DNA from: Archilochus colubris
Taxonomy: Eukaryota; Chordata; Aves; Apodiformes; Trochilidae
Length of the DNA: 64,000 bases
NCBI GenBank assembly: GCA_023079485.1
Contig: CM041083.1
Coordinates: 107,882,054-107,946,053, forward strand
Direction of reading: 5' to 3'
The notes under the pieces were generated by a model that saw only the letters and a program-made list of their open reading frames with translations, had not been told where the DNA came from and made no database searches. The translations under genes were made by a program, and so were the position numbers. Below are positions 15,001 to 30,000 of the stretch, in pieces; position 1 is the stretch's first letter, and every line of letters begins with the position of its first letter.

Positions 15001-18000
15001 TGAAAGAAGAGATGAGTAACAGAAACATCAACTAATACCTGAGTGCAAGACAAAGCCACTTTCCTCCCTAGACATACGTCCTATTTCTATTTCTGTTATC
15101 CCTTCTGTTCTGTTATATCTGAATAGGAATTCAGATTTCCTGCAAGTTCTGTCTCAATAAGAAATATTATCACTTAAGAGACTGATTTCCAAAGAACAAG
15201 AAAACAATGCAAGCCACAGAGATGCTGAACACTATCTGAACATCAAATGACAGTCCTTCAGCCACCTCATCTACTTTTCCCACTGACTTGCATTTGATGT
15301 CCAACAACTGTAATCCTCTGTAATATCACCAGATGTAGCTTTTATCTTTTCTTTTAAAACCTTTCTATACTGGAAGACCAAAGCCACAAGAAAATACTTT
15401 AGCTTCTTTGTCTGTTTCAAGGTTTTCTTTTGCTTGCTCTTAACTCTCCTCATGAGAGAAAAATCTCCTACAAACCACAACACCATGAGACTATCTGCTT
15501 ACGCCCAGAGCTAGGCCCACTCCCTTCTCCAGACATGAAGTTCTCTAAACCTCCCTCAATTTACAGGCCTGTAGTAAAAAAAAAAAAAAAAAAAAGAGAA
15601 GGACCCTGCAGGTTTCCAGTAATTATGGAGAGGAGGAACAGGTTTAACAATGCCACAATCTTCCCTGAGAATGGGTGGGATGGCTCCCATCAGCAGTTCA
15701 TTTGCTAGGTCTGAAATCTCAGGCTTTCCAGAGAAGTGGAAACTAAAAAATTCTCACTATTGCCCCTCTCTATGGACAAAAAGAAGAGAAGGAACCTTGT
15801 CCAGGCCTCTCCCAGGAGGAAAAAAAAAATCTGTCCTTGTAGAAAAACTTTTCAGCTTAGAAGGGTTTCTTCACTAATGCCAAGACTATAAAATTCCTTT
15901 TGATTTTACAAAATCAATCACCTCCTAAAAGAAGTAACTGGGACTAGTTTAAAACTAGGCAGTGCCAGATGTAAAGACTTGAGGACAACAGTCCAAAGAA
16001 ACATAGATCTGCTTTGAAATCTCTTACCTGTACCCTAAACCAGGCAAATTTATTTGCAGGAAGTTCCAAAGCCACTTTCAGTATATGGTGCTGCAGAACA
16101 GGTGGGACCTCCTCTCGGAGACCCTTTTCAGTGACGATACCTGAGATTTTAAAACAATACAATCAACTTTACTTTGGTATATCTTCCTAAGATTTCAGCA
16201 TCACCCATCATTTAGGGTTTCAAACTACCACTGTGAGATAAGATGGCAATCCACAAATTCCTATGCCTGAGATCCCCAGGCATACTACAGTTATGTTTGG
16301 CCAAACTAGGGCTGGAATCCAACCCCTCAGCAAGGAGAGTTTAACACCTGCCCCTGGCACAAGGGGAACCATTGCTGATGCAGAGGAATACATAACCTCT
16401 TACATCAGTCTCAGTAACACAAAAAAGCTGTGTTCTACAGGACAGACAAACTGGGGACCAAAGTATACAATTTAAGTTTAATATTTACTATAAAAACTTT
16501 AATACTTATTATTTACACTGCTATGATATTTACTTCAGGAAGAGGAACTTAACACTTGTGTCTCTCCCTGCACCACTTTTATCACCTGCTCACGGTTAAC
16601 TGCTTTGGCATAGCCTCAGAATTATTCACCATACAGATCACATAGCTGTGCAGAGAACCTCAGGGTGCTCCAAAAATTTACCTGCCCACTCTTTAATTGT
16701 AGTTAAGCTACACAGAGATATAAGCTGTATAAAGCTTTGGTATCAGTGTGCTTTTCATAGTCTGTGTAGTGTCTCTGTGGTCCACATTAGAGAGAGAAAA
16801 ATAAAAATTAAAAATGCAGCATCACTACAAAGTTTAGCCAATAGTAAGACCAAACAATAAAACTGTACCAGCTGTGTAAACCACATATTGATACAAGATA
16901 GAAAAATATGCTGCTTTTGGAATGTATGTTTCAAACAGAGTGAGGGGAAGGAATGAGAGAAGTCTCAAGCTGGCATCTAAGGGAAGGAAGTTTCAAGATT
17001 AATTTATACAATCATTTTCTACCCTATCATGTTTCAAAAAAATAACATCTAAGCTCATTTCATTACATTTGTTTGAGAATTTTATTCTCTATTTTCTTTC
17101 ATACTGTAATAAAACATGCCAACAAAGAGTTTTCTGCCACACAAAAAGGTGTCTCACCTTCTGTCCATTTTGAAAACAAAAGCTAAGACCAATGCATGAA
17201 ATAATGGGATAAATAGATTATGTGATTTGTTGAGTCACCATCTATACAAACCAATTAAACATTCCTTGACAGAAGGTGGAAAAACCTCATACATGAGACA
17301 GTTGATCCAGAGGGTTGGGGTTTTTTTTGTACAATGCCCCTTTTTTTAGCTTAGTAAATGTGAAGGGAGAGAAGGAGGATCCAGGAAACTAGAGATCTGT
17401 TCAGTCTTGACCTTAGTGCCAGAGAAGGTTATGCAGATCATCTTGCATGCACACAGGGGACAACCAGGCCATTGGGTCCAGTTAGCTCAGGCTTATGAAA
17501 GGCAGCTCCTGTTCGACCAGCCTGATCTTGTTCTATGATGAGGTGACCCATTTAGTGGATGAAGGACAGGCTGTGGATGTTGTCCACCTAGACTTCAGTA
17601 AAACATTTGGCTGTTTCCCACAGCATTCTCCTGGAGAAAGTGGCTGCTCGTGACCTGGACAGGCATATTCTTTGCTGGGTAAAAAACTGGCTGGATGGCC
17701 TCTTTTGGTAAAAGGAATTAAATACAGTGTGTGACCAGACACAACTGGTATTCCATGAGGCTCAGTACTAGAGACAGCTCTCTTTATTATCTTCATCAAT
17801 GACATGGACAAGGGGATTGAGTGCACCCTCAGTAAATCTGCACACCAAGTTGGGTGGCAGAGTTGATCTGCCTGAGGGTGAGCAGGCTCTACAGAAGGAC
17901 CTGGAAAAGCTGGATTGATGGGCCAAGGCCAACTGTACAAGACCTAACAAGGTCAAGTGTCAGGTCCTGCACTTGGGTCACAACAAACACATGCAATGCT

Positions 18001-21000
18001 ACAGGCTTGGGGAAGTGGCTGGAAAGCTGCCCAGAGGAAAAGGCTTTGGGGCAGCTGGTTGATTATGAGCCAGCAGCATGCCCAAGTGGCCAAGGCCAAC
18101 AGCTCCTGGCCTGCATCAGAAAGTATGGCCAGCAGGAGTAGGGCAGTCATCTTCCCCCTATACTCATCACTGTGAGGCTGCACCTCAAATGCTGTGTTCC
18201 CTTTTGGGCCCCTCATGACAAGAAAGACCTTGAGGTGCTACAGCATGTCCGAAGAAGGGCTAAAAAGCTGGTGAAGGGTCTGGAGAACAATTCTTATGAG
18301 GAACAGCTGAGGGAACTGGGGTTGTTTAGCCTGAAGGAGACTGAAGGGAGACTTCATCACTCTCTACAACTACCTGAAAGGTTGGTCTCTTCTCCCAAGC
18401 AACAGGTGACAGAACAAGATGAAATGGCCTCAAGCTGTGCCAGGGAAGGTTTAGATTGGATATTTGGAAAAATTTATTTACTGAAAGTGTTGTCAAGCAC
18501 TGGAATAGGCTACTCAGGGAAGTGGTTGAGTATGCATTCCTGGAGGTATTTAAATGATATAAAGATGTGGTGCTTAGGGACACAGTGGAGTAGTGGATTT
18601 AACAGTGCTGTGTTTTTGGTTGGACTCAATGAATTTTAAGGTCTTTTCCAACATAAATGATTCTATGATTTTTCCCCTGACAGATTTAATTAAGGCATTT
18701 ACAGAACTCCTATTATTAGTCATTCCAGACCTGCCTAAAACACAAATAGTTGCTCTAGTTTGGTACTCTGCAAGCTCTGGTGGTCCACAGACAGAACTGA
18801 CACCCAAACAAAACTTTGCCCTCTCCTCATTTTGCCCTAAGGGTTTGTCTCATTTTTAAATGGCTGTATTTAATGTACCACAAGCAGTATATGAGGATCT
18901 TGCCCAGAGTCCACAACTTATTGCTCATCATCCTTGCTGCATTAAGCTGGTACAGAATGTCCCTGATTCCTTCTGCTGCATGAAGAGGAATACCCTCCGA
19001 GAACATGACATAAGAGACAAAAAATTCAATAATATTGCTGAAGTGATTCCTTATATAGATTTTCCACAGGAGGCAATACCATACTGAATATTATTCCTCC
19101 TCCTGCACACTGACAAACTGTGACAAAATAATTCAAAACACAGCAAGTGGAAAAAATACTTGAATGGGAAAAGATTTTCCAGAGTAGACTGGTGAATTGG
19201 TACATGCTTCTCCCCCACCTCAAACCTTCCATGAGATATCTAGTTAAAAAAGTATCTGTATCATGAAGGCTAATAGGAAGAAGAGTTTGGAAATAACTTA
19301 CTGACATTGAATTGTTGACATAGTACCAGGAGAATTACACCCCAAATCTCATTAGGAGCTGGACATGTCTTCCTCAGAAATCTTAAAGACCAAATATTTG
19401 CAAGAGTACAACACACAAAGACTGTAGCACAAGCTACCACTTAAAACAACCGAGTACAGCAGAGTAGCTATGGAATTCAAAAGAGCAAAGTGCCAGGGAA
19501 CTGTGCAGAAATAGTAACAATAAATGCCAACACAATGAAGAAACTAAAATGGGTTAATTTTAGAAAACAGTTCTTTCTCTGCCTACACAGAAAAGCAAAC
19601 ATTCCCTTTTGCTGTGGACTTTATAAATAGCAATGAAGGCAATTGAAACACCCATCATGTACCTTTCAGCAGCTTGCTAAAATCAAAGTTGCTTCGTGCT
19701 ACCAGGTGGGGCACAACCTTCTGATAAAGGCATATGACCTGAAGCAGTGCAGCTTTCAGAAACAGTATCTCAGCATCATCTGAAACTAAACAAAGTGTTT
19801 ACATAATTAGTTTCTTCTTCCTTCACATCAAGACAGCACAGTGTAGCACCTATATTATCCATCATGTGAATTAATAACTACATTTCCAATAGATTTGCCT
19901 ATAAAGTGATCAGTTATCTTCCTCACTAACAAGAAGAAAAAGAAAAAAACACATTTCCTTCCCCAGCATTCCTATGTGAATACTTTTAAAACTAAACCAG
20001 CTTATTCAGTGCTTAAATTGGCAGCTGCCCTTTCTAATTTCATTCTGAAGAGCTTATACATATAAAAGACAGCATCAACACTTTAACACTCACTAAAAGA
20101 ATCAAATCAATCCCACTACTGTTCAATTTAAGGCTGACCAACACATAAAAGTGAACGAAAGGATATGGTCATGCTGTTGGCTTCCAGGGATACTATTTTA
20201 ACCTAATGCCACATAGGTTTGACAGGGGAAGTGCAGCAGACAGCACACTAATTACTTCAGTTAAAGGTTTCTTTCTTTTCTTCCCTTCCTTCTTTCAAAC
20301 TAATACTTGTGATCTCTTGGCAAGAGGAAGAAAATATCTATATGACAGAAACACCAACCAACCCCAGTTAAGGCTGCAGTTCACTTTTTAAGAAAAGCTA
20401 CTTCAGCAGCTAGATATTCTTCTAGTTTGCAACATGAGGACGCATAAAAGCTACTTATTATCCAGTCACTAATGAAAGGAAGCAAAATAAATGGGAAGGG
20501 CAGCCAAAACTTTTTTTAACACCTATTTTTTTTCCTGTTAACTGGGTCTCCCTCAGGGAACTATGGAGAATTGGATGGATGCCATGCATAAACTTTGCCT
20601 TTGTTTGCCCAAGTCTCAACTCCCATTAAAAAAAGAATTCTCTAGTGGCCACAGTGCAAATAAAGCTGTAAAAGGAGAGTTGAGACTGAGCGATACAGTA
20701 TTATCACCCTCCTATGCAGACAAACTATAGCTACAGTACTCTGGAGATTAGCTGGTCCATTGGTTTCAGCAGGCACTCTACCAACAGAGCCTGGGAGTGT
20801 CAGCATTGACAAATATTTTGCTGCTCAAAGCCACACACAGAAGGACATACACTGCATAGATCTCTGCTACAGGAAGTCTCTCTGAAGAATATGCCCTGTG
20901 AAAGGCATGAAACTGGTTGAGGATTTATCCCCAGTGTGTAAGTAAAACACTGCAGGCTGCTAGCCAAGAGAGTACTAAAACTTCCAGTTCTCTGCAAGGG

Positions 21001-24000
21001 GTCTATGAAAAAAAGTCCTTCAGGAGGGACAACAGTCTTGAAAGAGGAAAACTGAAGCCTTCACTCCAAACCTCTTTCTCTTCCAACACTTGCATGTTTT
21101 CACTCCTGTGCTACAGCAACACATGCATTTGTGTGGCCACAGTTACTAACTGCTTTTAAAAAATTCCATGGTAAAATCTCTCAAAAAGATATTTTTCAGT
21201 CATATCAGTTTCCCTATCTGTTTTATCATGTGGATGGAAAATAAGCCTATTAGCATAAAAGGGTCAAGGCCAGAAGGGTTAAGTTTAACAAAGGGAACTG
21301 AAGAGTCCTGCACAGGAAGAGAAACCACCTCACGTGCCAGTACACAGTGGGGGCCACCCAGAAGGAAGGCAGGTGGGTGGAAAAGGACTTGGGAGTCCTG
21401 GTGGACACCAAGCTGAACATAAGCCAGCAATGTGTCCTTGCTGCCGAGAAAGTTACTGGAAGCCTGGGCAGCACTAGGCAAAGCACTGTCAGCAGGTGAA
21501 GGTAGGTGATCCTCCCCTTTATTCAGCACTGCTGAGGCCAGACCTTGAGCACCTGGGCTCCCTGTACCAGACTGACTTGGACACACTGGAAAGAGCCCAG
21601 TGAAGGGGCACAAAGGTGACAAGACTGGAGCACCTCTCCTGTGAGGAAAGGCTGGGAAAGCTGGAGCTGTTCAGCAAGGAAAAGGCTCAAGGGGATCCCA
21701 TCAATGTATGTAAATATCTGAGGGACGGTGCAAAGAAGACAGAGCCAGCCTCTTTCCATGGTGACCAGAGAGGTCCAGAGGCAGCGGGCACAAAGTGAAA
21801 CACAGGAGGTTCTCCGTGAACATCAGGGAATACTTTTCACTGTGAGGGTGTCAGAGCACTGGCACAAGTTGCCCAGAGATGTTGCTGGGAGTTGGCATCC
21901 CTGGAGATATTCAAAAGCCACCTGAACATGGTCCAGGGCAACCAGGTTTAGGCAGGGAGAGGTTGGGAAGGTTGGCCTCCAGAGGTCCCTTCCAACCTCA
22001 ACTATTTTGTGATTCTGTGGCAGCAGAAAGGCAAACTGCTTAACCTCCCAGTAGCAAAGGCAGACTGCTTGTCAAACTGTTTTTAGGCAACTCTGACTCT
22101 GGTCAGAATAAAATTTCCCAAAGAACTGAATAAAGCAAAGATGAACAGTAAATGTGCAAGTGATATCTGGACTCTCTTTGAAGTTTACTTCGTATGGGAT
22201 GATGATTTTGTAACACCTATTCACACACACGTAAGAAGGGATAACTCCACTTGCTTTGCCTACCATGCTGCTCAGCAACTTCTGCTGTTTCAGTCATTGC
22301 CTTTGCAGTGGAGGTATCATTTTCCTTTTTCTCCTCTTGGCCATCGTGGTGTTCCCTCCCTTGCTTCAGAAGAGACTGCCAGACAGCCACTAGACTGTTC
22401 ATGTCTGGTAAAAGCTGGAAGCAAAAAGAGTAAATTGCAACTGCTCTCCTGTGTGAGACAAAGCTACTGTTATAAAAATATTCACAATCAAGATGAGGAT
22501 TTGCTGCTCTTCATAAAGGTTGGAACTAATCTTGTGTGCAATCGGAAAAAAATCTGAAATCAAGCAGTGTTCTTTCGCTTCAGCAGAACTTCAATACTGG
22601 AAAGAACACTTCACTGAAAAATTTTCATGTATAACATTTACATTTGGTTCTTCATCTTCATGGTGTATTTTCAACCCAAGTGCGACATTGTCTGGTAACT
22701 TCTAACTCTGAATGAAATCCGCTGGCTACAATTTACTTGAACCAGGAGGAGAATTTGCTTCTGTGCCTCCTCTTGGAACTCATTTGCAGAACAATAGCTT
22801 CCAATGTTACACATTTGTCTAGTAAAAAAAAAAAAAAATTAAAATCTGCATTTCCATCAACCAGCTTCGTTAGGAAATGTAGCTTACCTCTACACCAGTT
22901 ATTTATCCCTTTTAACCCACATCCTTCCACTCCTGCTGCTCAAAGATACCACCTCCTGGCTCCCAGGCCACAAGCACTTGGGGAGCAACTGCAGAGGAGC
23001 AGTTATCTGCTTCAAAATTACTCTGTTATACCTCAATTCTCTTTTTATTTTCTACCTTGCTGATGGCTTCTCTGTACAGCTGTACGAATTCCTGCATCAT
23101 TGTCAGTGTGTAGATTTCTGACTTCTGCCAAGTCTCTTCTTTCAAACAGTACTTAATATTCTTCAAGGCTCTTCTCAGAACCATTGATACAAGTGACAGT
23201 ATGCTGTGCTTCACCGCTGTGCTGGGTAACTAAAAGAAGGAAGATGCATTAATGGTATTTCACTGCTTCCTCTTATGCTTTGCACATAATCTGTACTCTG
23301 AATATGTTTTATGGACTAATAATTTCCTAAATCTTGGCTTGCAGGAAAGAATCTGTAGTTTTCAGCTTCTCAGCCTAAACTACTAGTGAGAACTGGCAGA
23401 GGTGCTGCTCTTGAAAGGCTCTTGAAAGCAGTTATCAATTAGTTTTAATTCATTTTTCAGTGCTCCCCCAAGCCAGCTTCATGCTGGGACATTCAAAATA
23501 AAACATATGTAATTAACCAACTCAAGAAACTCTTCAGATGATCACACACTTAAACAGTATTAACTAGGACAGAAAAATCCACTGAAATATTACGTATAGA
23601 TTGCTCTTACATTTAGTCCTTGGGTGAACATAATTTTACTGCACACTGAAGGGACTGTCGTTACCATCACCATAGAAAGCAACCTGGGAAGAGGAATAAA
23701 CTCTGAAGTCTTAAAAGAATTTGAAATCCGTGGTTGAGCCTCGTAGATCTGAAACAAAAAAAACCCAGTTAAATCAACACAGATATAGCCCTGGAGATAA
23801 CAGCTTTTTCTGGGGAGCATTTTATTGAAGGGCTTTGACTTGTCAAAAGTAAAGGAAGCACTAAATATCAATTTTTATGCAGAAATGTGACAGAGCAGTC
23901 CCCACACTCAAATTCAACTAAGTTCAACATCTGCATACAACCTGCACCACTGCTAAAGGCCACTCCTTTTCAACAGATTACAGATTCTACTTACTCATTT

Positions 24001-27000
24001 TAAGCTAAGAGTGAGAGGAAGACTAAAACAGGACAAAGGGGTTTTCTAGCTGAGCTTCAATGCTGCATCTCAAAACACATACCACCACTGTGATGCTTCC
24101 CTCTGCTTCTCATGCCCATTTCTTCTTTTCTTGTTTAGTTAAATGCTTATACAGCCTCCTAATCTGAGCACAGTTTTTTACCAAATGACCTTCCAACTCA
24201 CTTTGTACCTATACTTCTTACAGGATCTGTGGCTCTGAGCCATGGCTCATTCTCCTCAGCACCCAGAGAAAACAGGATGCCATCCCCCCCTCCATTTACC
24301 AGCTTTGATATTTAACAGCATCCTGCTGCTTCTCTCCTAACACATCTACAGTAATTGATGGCATTATTTCAGAACTATTAGAGTTCTTCCTCCTTAGCTC
24401 ACTTAAACATCAGTCACCCCACTGCTGGACAGGTTTGTTTTTAAAATAACTCTTTATGAAACACTGTGCCTGTCTGCTTTTTAGTGATTTTAATAAAGTC
24501 TAAACTACTGTGCTTTTACAGCTGTGAACACATCTTCAGATATGTGAGTTTCCTCTAATACAGTACAGCTGCTTCTGAAACAAACCCCAAAACACTCATT
24601 TCCTGATTCCTCAGTTTAGTTCCTCTGAAATTAATGAAATCTTGTTCTGTCACTAGGAAGACCTCAGCTAAGGTCATCAACTTGGAGTTAAGTTTATATG
24701 TAAGGGGGCCACACCACAGGATGGACAGACTCTGTACTACATAGTATCCAAACTGTAATAAATTTTACAAAGGAATGGTATTACAACATCTACCTGTAAT
24801 AAAAGCAACCAAAAGCAGGCTTACCAATGTATTACCAAGTTCTCTGCTTGTTAGCTTTTTTGTAGGTCATGAATCTTTGGCTTTACCATCTTTTCTATTA
24901 CAATTTTGCATAATTCTGCACTATGTTTAACAAAAACTACTTCAATTCTTAGAGAAAAGATGAGGATTGGGATTACATATGCCTTTGGAAAGGTGGTGTG
25001 CATCATTCATCCTCTCACCTTTTTAAGTAACTTCATATTGTCCATCCAAGCTGACTTCAATCTAGGAACAAAGGAATACTGGGTCTCCTTGAAGTATCTA
25101 TTCAATAAATCTGGGCATACTTTAAGAATATTCACCACGAGATCAGCAACCATTTCATCTTCTGTTGCAGTTTTTAAACCAAGCAGAAAGCGCAGAAGAA
25201 CCACATTTCCTCCCCTATTGAAGAAAAAAGAATACTTAAAAAACCAGAATTCTTATTTCAATACTTTACATGTGATGCTAACTCAGCAACTCCTTTAACT
25301 GTTGCTGGGATAAAAAGTAAGACTGCTACAAAATTTGAGTTTATATTCAGAAAAGTATGAACTGAATTTACTTCCAGGTTTTCTGCCTGGAAAAGAGTAA
25401 TCACTTTTAATTAAACCCACAGTTTTTCACAAATATTCTAACCAAACCTCACAAAGCTAAGAATTTCGAATTAAAACTTTAATACTAAACTTGGAAGTAT
25501 TTTCTGTGGTCTTTCACTTCTCTTTTTTTAAGTTTACTTCAGTATGTCTCTGAACAAAGTGAGAATAACACAGATACCAAATAAATAATAGCTAAAATTT
25601 TGCTCAAAGCAAGAAAAAACCTGCTCTAGCACCACTTAGTATTAGTATCCTCTATTATAATCTAGTACCTTCTTTGCCCATACACTCACCCTATGAGAAT
25701 CCCTCCATGGAATTACAAGAGCTTCAATTATTTTCTCTATCAGATGTAATCTTAGTGCCCATGTATTTTAACTAGTTAGCAAATGGAAACAGAAGGAAAA
25801 ATAGGTGCTTCCAGATTAGGTGCTACAGGCCAAATTCTGGCACTACTGAAACCAACTTAGACAATTTTCAAAAATCTGGGATAAACCACACTTGGTTCTA
25901 CCAAATGTAAATCAGACATTTTACTACCATCTGGTTTACACTGCAGCTCTAATGCTTGACTGTCACCTCAAAAAAAATCTATGGTTCAAAATCACACCTT
26001 ACAACAAGAGATTTTTTATCTAATAATTCATGGGTATGGGTCAGAGAAATACAACCATTGCCTAACTCCCTCTGAACACAGCAGAGTACACTTAAAGGTG
26101 CTCTTTAAAGGTATAAGAGAGATACTTAAAGGTATAAAGAGATCCAGTAGTTCAATCTTGGGAAGTTAAAAACAAAATAAAAAACCCCAACATATTTACT
26201 TCTTCTGCCACAGAAGAATGAGAAAAGGAAGCAGAATTCAGCGACATTACTGGCAAAGGCTTAGAAGGGCAGACAAGATAATTAGTGAGTTCTCTCTTGT
26301 TCCTAGCACAAAGTACACATCCAGTCTCAGCTGCCTGGTGACTTACTTGCCAGAAGTTCCAAGACTTGGATCATAGAAAGTTATTCCATGTTTCAGAGAG
26401 CAGCAGAGGTCCATTAAGAAATCATGAACAAGTTCCCGTACCATCATCTTTCCCACTTCTTCAGAACCTCGAGTTGCCTAAAAAAACCAAAAACAGTAGA
26501 AAAGGCAAATGATTTTTGGTCCTAGAGAAAAAATCCTACATCAATCTCACTCTTATCTAAATTTTATAAAGGTGCTTTTATACAGAAATGAAAAAACATA
26601 GTTTGACTTTAGTTTGTTGGATTTTTTCAGATTAACAACACAAATTTCAATGTCTGTAATAAACATATTAAATACTACAATGCTTTTTGCTTCAAGGAAT
26701 GCAAACCCACAAAATGTAGGAATGTATTTACTACATGCAGGGCCTCACTGACTTCAGACTTTCTTCTTAGAAGTCAGACAAAAGAACATAAAGAAAAGTA
26801 GTGATACAGAACTCACACAATATGCCCAAGAACATCCTGGGACTTTGAAGTCAAGGATCTAATATTTAATCTCAAATACCCATATGTCAAGTTTATAGGC
26901 TAGATTCACTATTAGGAAGTTTAGAAAGACCAAAAAAATCACTGAAGCCTTCAGCAGAAATCACATGGAACATGTATGTGTGTTTTTTGGGCCAGCTTGG

Positions 27001-30000
27001 CAGAAGATGGAACAATGCTAATACAGGGCAAGACAGACAGCTAACAACACACAGACAGCTAACAGACAGCACTTCAGGGAAAGGAGGTGGGGCATCAATG
27101 CAATTACAGTCAGCCTACAACTATGGAAGAAATAACCAAATATCCATGTCATGCAAAAAAGAAAAAAGTGAACCCAGATTCCATTAACCTTTTCCATACA
27201 GCACAACTCAAGATCCCTATGAATTGGAAGTCTCTCAGCAATTGTGGCTGGGAAATCACAAACCAGAAGACTCACAACAACTGCGAGGAATTTTAAGAAT
27301 TCAAAAATTTATTCAAAACTGAAATGCATTCTTATGCATAGGATCAGAGATTGCCACTGCTCCAAGCAGACACCCACTAGTAACAGATCTTCTCCAGAAG
27401 GTGTTTGCAATACATCAGGATTGGAATGGCACAGGCATGAAAAACCAGTAGAGGGAATAAAAGAAAGCTGTTGTTCAGTGTTAGAAGTTTTGAAGAAGAG
27501 TGGCTGGGCTTCTAAAGATCAAGGGTTAATCAACACAAAGATGAAAAGTCTGCAGAAGAAACATAATAGGCACATAGAAGTCTTTCTACTGCTTTGCACT
27601 GGGCATACAGTCAGGACTTAGATATTTCCACAGTGAAAGGGAGGAAAAAAGAGATCCCAAGATTAAGAAAAATAAAAAAGCGAAAACGCAACTTATTTAT
27701 AAGGAGAAGATGACAAAATGTCTGTAGTACTAACACGCCCACCAGATGTGGTCCTCATCTTTGCCTCATCTATGACTTTAGGAATGTGATTCCACAGACC
27801 AGCAAACTCAGTAACAACTCAACCCTTAGAAACCCGGGCAACCTCTCAAAACAATACAAATTGGAAAGGCTGGCAAACATTTTGGGAGTTTATCTCTCAC
27901 ATCAGATGAGTGTGTAGGATGGGAATGAAGCATGTGGTAAGAACATTGCTCCTGATATATTCTCCAATAGAGACAAATAAGCATCCAGGCAATGGAACAC
28001 AGCATTTGCACCCAAAAGCCCCATTAGTCCCTGGTCAACAGATCTGCACTGCAGTTCTGGCAGTCAGGGAGGGGAAACAAACCCTCCTCCTTGAGTGCTA
28101 AGAAGTAGCAGAAAGTCAGGATTTCTTTTTAAGCAGCCTCAGCAGATCCCTCTTCTTGAGCACAAGTTTTGAAATTGGAGTAACTAGGAGTAATTTCAAA
28201 ACCTGTGGCCTACAAGATGCAGGATGGGGGACGGAGGTGGGGGTAGGATGCAAAGGCAGGAAGGACAAGCACCAAGGATTACAAAGAAATAAATTTTACC
28301 AGACCTTTGAATCCCCAGGGCTGACATCAGTAATCCCATTCCATCGGTAAAGTGAAGCAATGTGAACCAACACCTCGGCAGTAAAAAAGCGCACTTTCTG
28401 GGTTTTGGTTACATTTTTATTTTGAACCACCTGGAAAGAATAACAAAAAACAAAACAAGTTTTCCATTTATTGCAAGTTACCAAAAAATACTGTCAAATA
28501 AGCAACACACTTCATTCTTCCAGTACACACACAACTCAGTCTCTTCACTAGAGCAGACAAAAGGTTCTGCCTGTCCTCTTAACACTTTCACACCCTCCTG
28601 ATCCCATCTTGATATGGTTAAAGCCATAGAACTCTACACCAACTTCTGCAAACACTGCACATTGTGAACAGGATAGACTTTCAAGTTCAACTAAAGAGCA
28701 CAGAATGAATTTGGAGTAGCACAGCTCCTGACTATGATCATGGAAAACCGTGGGTAGAGATGGTAGAACCTGCAAAAAATAAAGTTTAACTGAAAGGGAA
28801 AACACACTGGAGCAAGTTCTTCAGAAGTTCTACTGCTTTATCCAGTCTTCATGTTTTTTTAATTATCATTTTCCTTGCTAGACTGAAGGACTCATACCAA
28901 GTTACATTTCACTAATAACATAACAGTACATGATGTATGATTCTCACATGGGAAATGCTTCATTTAGAAAATAAAGTTTAAGGGAGGTTTATCTTATGTT
29001 TAAGTGCTAGGTTTTTTCTTCTTCCTTCTTCCAAGGTTATTGCAACAGAAAAATGAAAGAATATTTTTGGCTTTAAATTCTAAGTTGTGAAAAGCCCAAG
29101 TCTGGAACAGGTTCTTTTGGTTACACTCTATATTTGAATTTTTTTTTTTTTCCCTCAGTTGGTCTTACAACAACTGTGCATGTGAAACATGGTACACCAC
29201 TGTGCAACACTGCTAGAGTAATCCAAAACACAGATTCAAAAATACTGGAACTAAAAACCTTTTAAAACATTTTTACAGAAATAAATCTCTAGTGCAGTTA
29301 CTGTACCCACATCAGCAATAAGTATACCACAGTGAAAGAGGCACTGCCATGCTCAGAATCTACAGAAGAGAGCATAGGAAAGACAGCCCTCTCAGCAGTT
29401 CCTTTCTAGTTTTCTGTCTCTACCCTGCTATATCACAAGATTATTTCTGACAGCTGCAGAAGAAAAAACTTCAAAGAGAAGGAGACTTTTACTTCTCCAA
29501 CAGTACTTTCTGGTAGCGGGTGGAATGCACCCCCTTTCATTCACAAAAACTTCCCTGATTTTGGGAAGACGGTTCTATGGTAAGACTTCCCTTTTCCTCT
29601 ACCCCACCAAGAAATACCAAATCTATCCCCTGCATTAGAAACCTTGTCATCCTAACAATAACCAAGTCCAAAGACCAGCTAACCAGGACCACAGGATGTG
29701 ACCTCAGCTGAGCCCTGTTGTGACTGGTTGAGGAACAGTAACCACACATCCTTCAACTGCAACCAGACAGATCCTTGAAACACATTTCATGCCACAATCC
29801 CCACTCTCCAGAAAAGAAGATTATGCATCCCCATCCAGGTTCAGAGCCTAGTCAAACCTAGCAGATTCAGATTGTTTCAAAGGTTGTAATTGAACAAGGG
29901 CTGTGGAATCTGTTGGACATCACACACTGAAGAATAAGCTGAAATTCATATCCAAGTACAAGCTATGCTTCCTTTACAAGAGGGCACTGGAAAAGCCTAA

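Noticed and set aside
17854..18639. Overlapping plus-strand frames of up to 155 codons near 18 kb
   Set aside because: They are pieces of a decayed CR1 element, not a host gene.
21200..21622. 140-codon minus-strand frame near 21.4 kb
   Set aside because: It is the antisense shadow of a CR1 copy.
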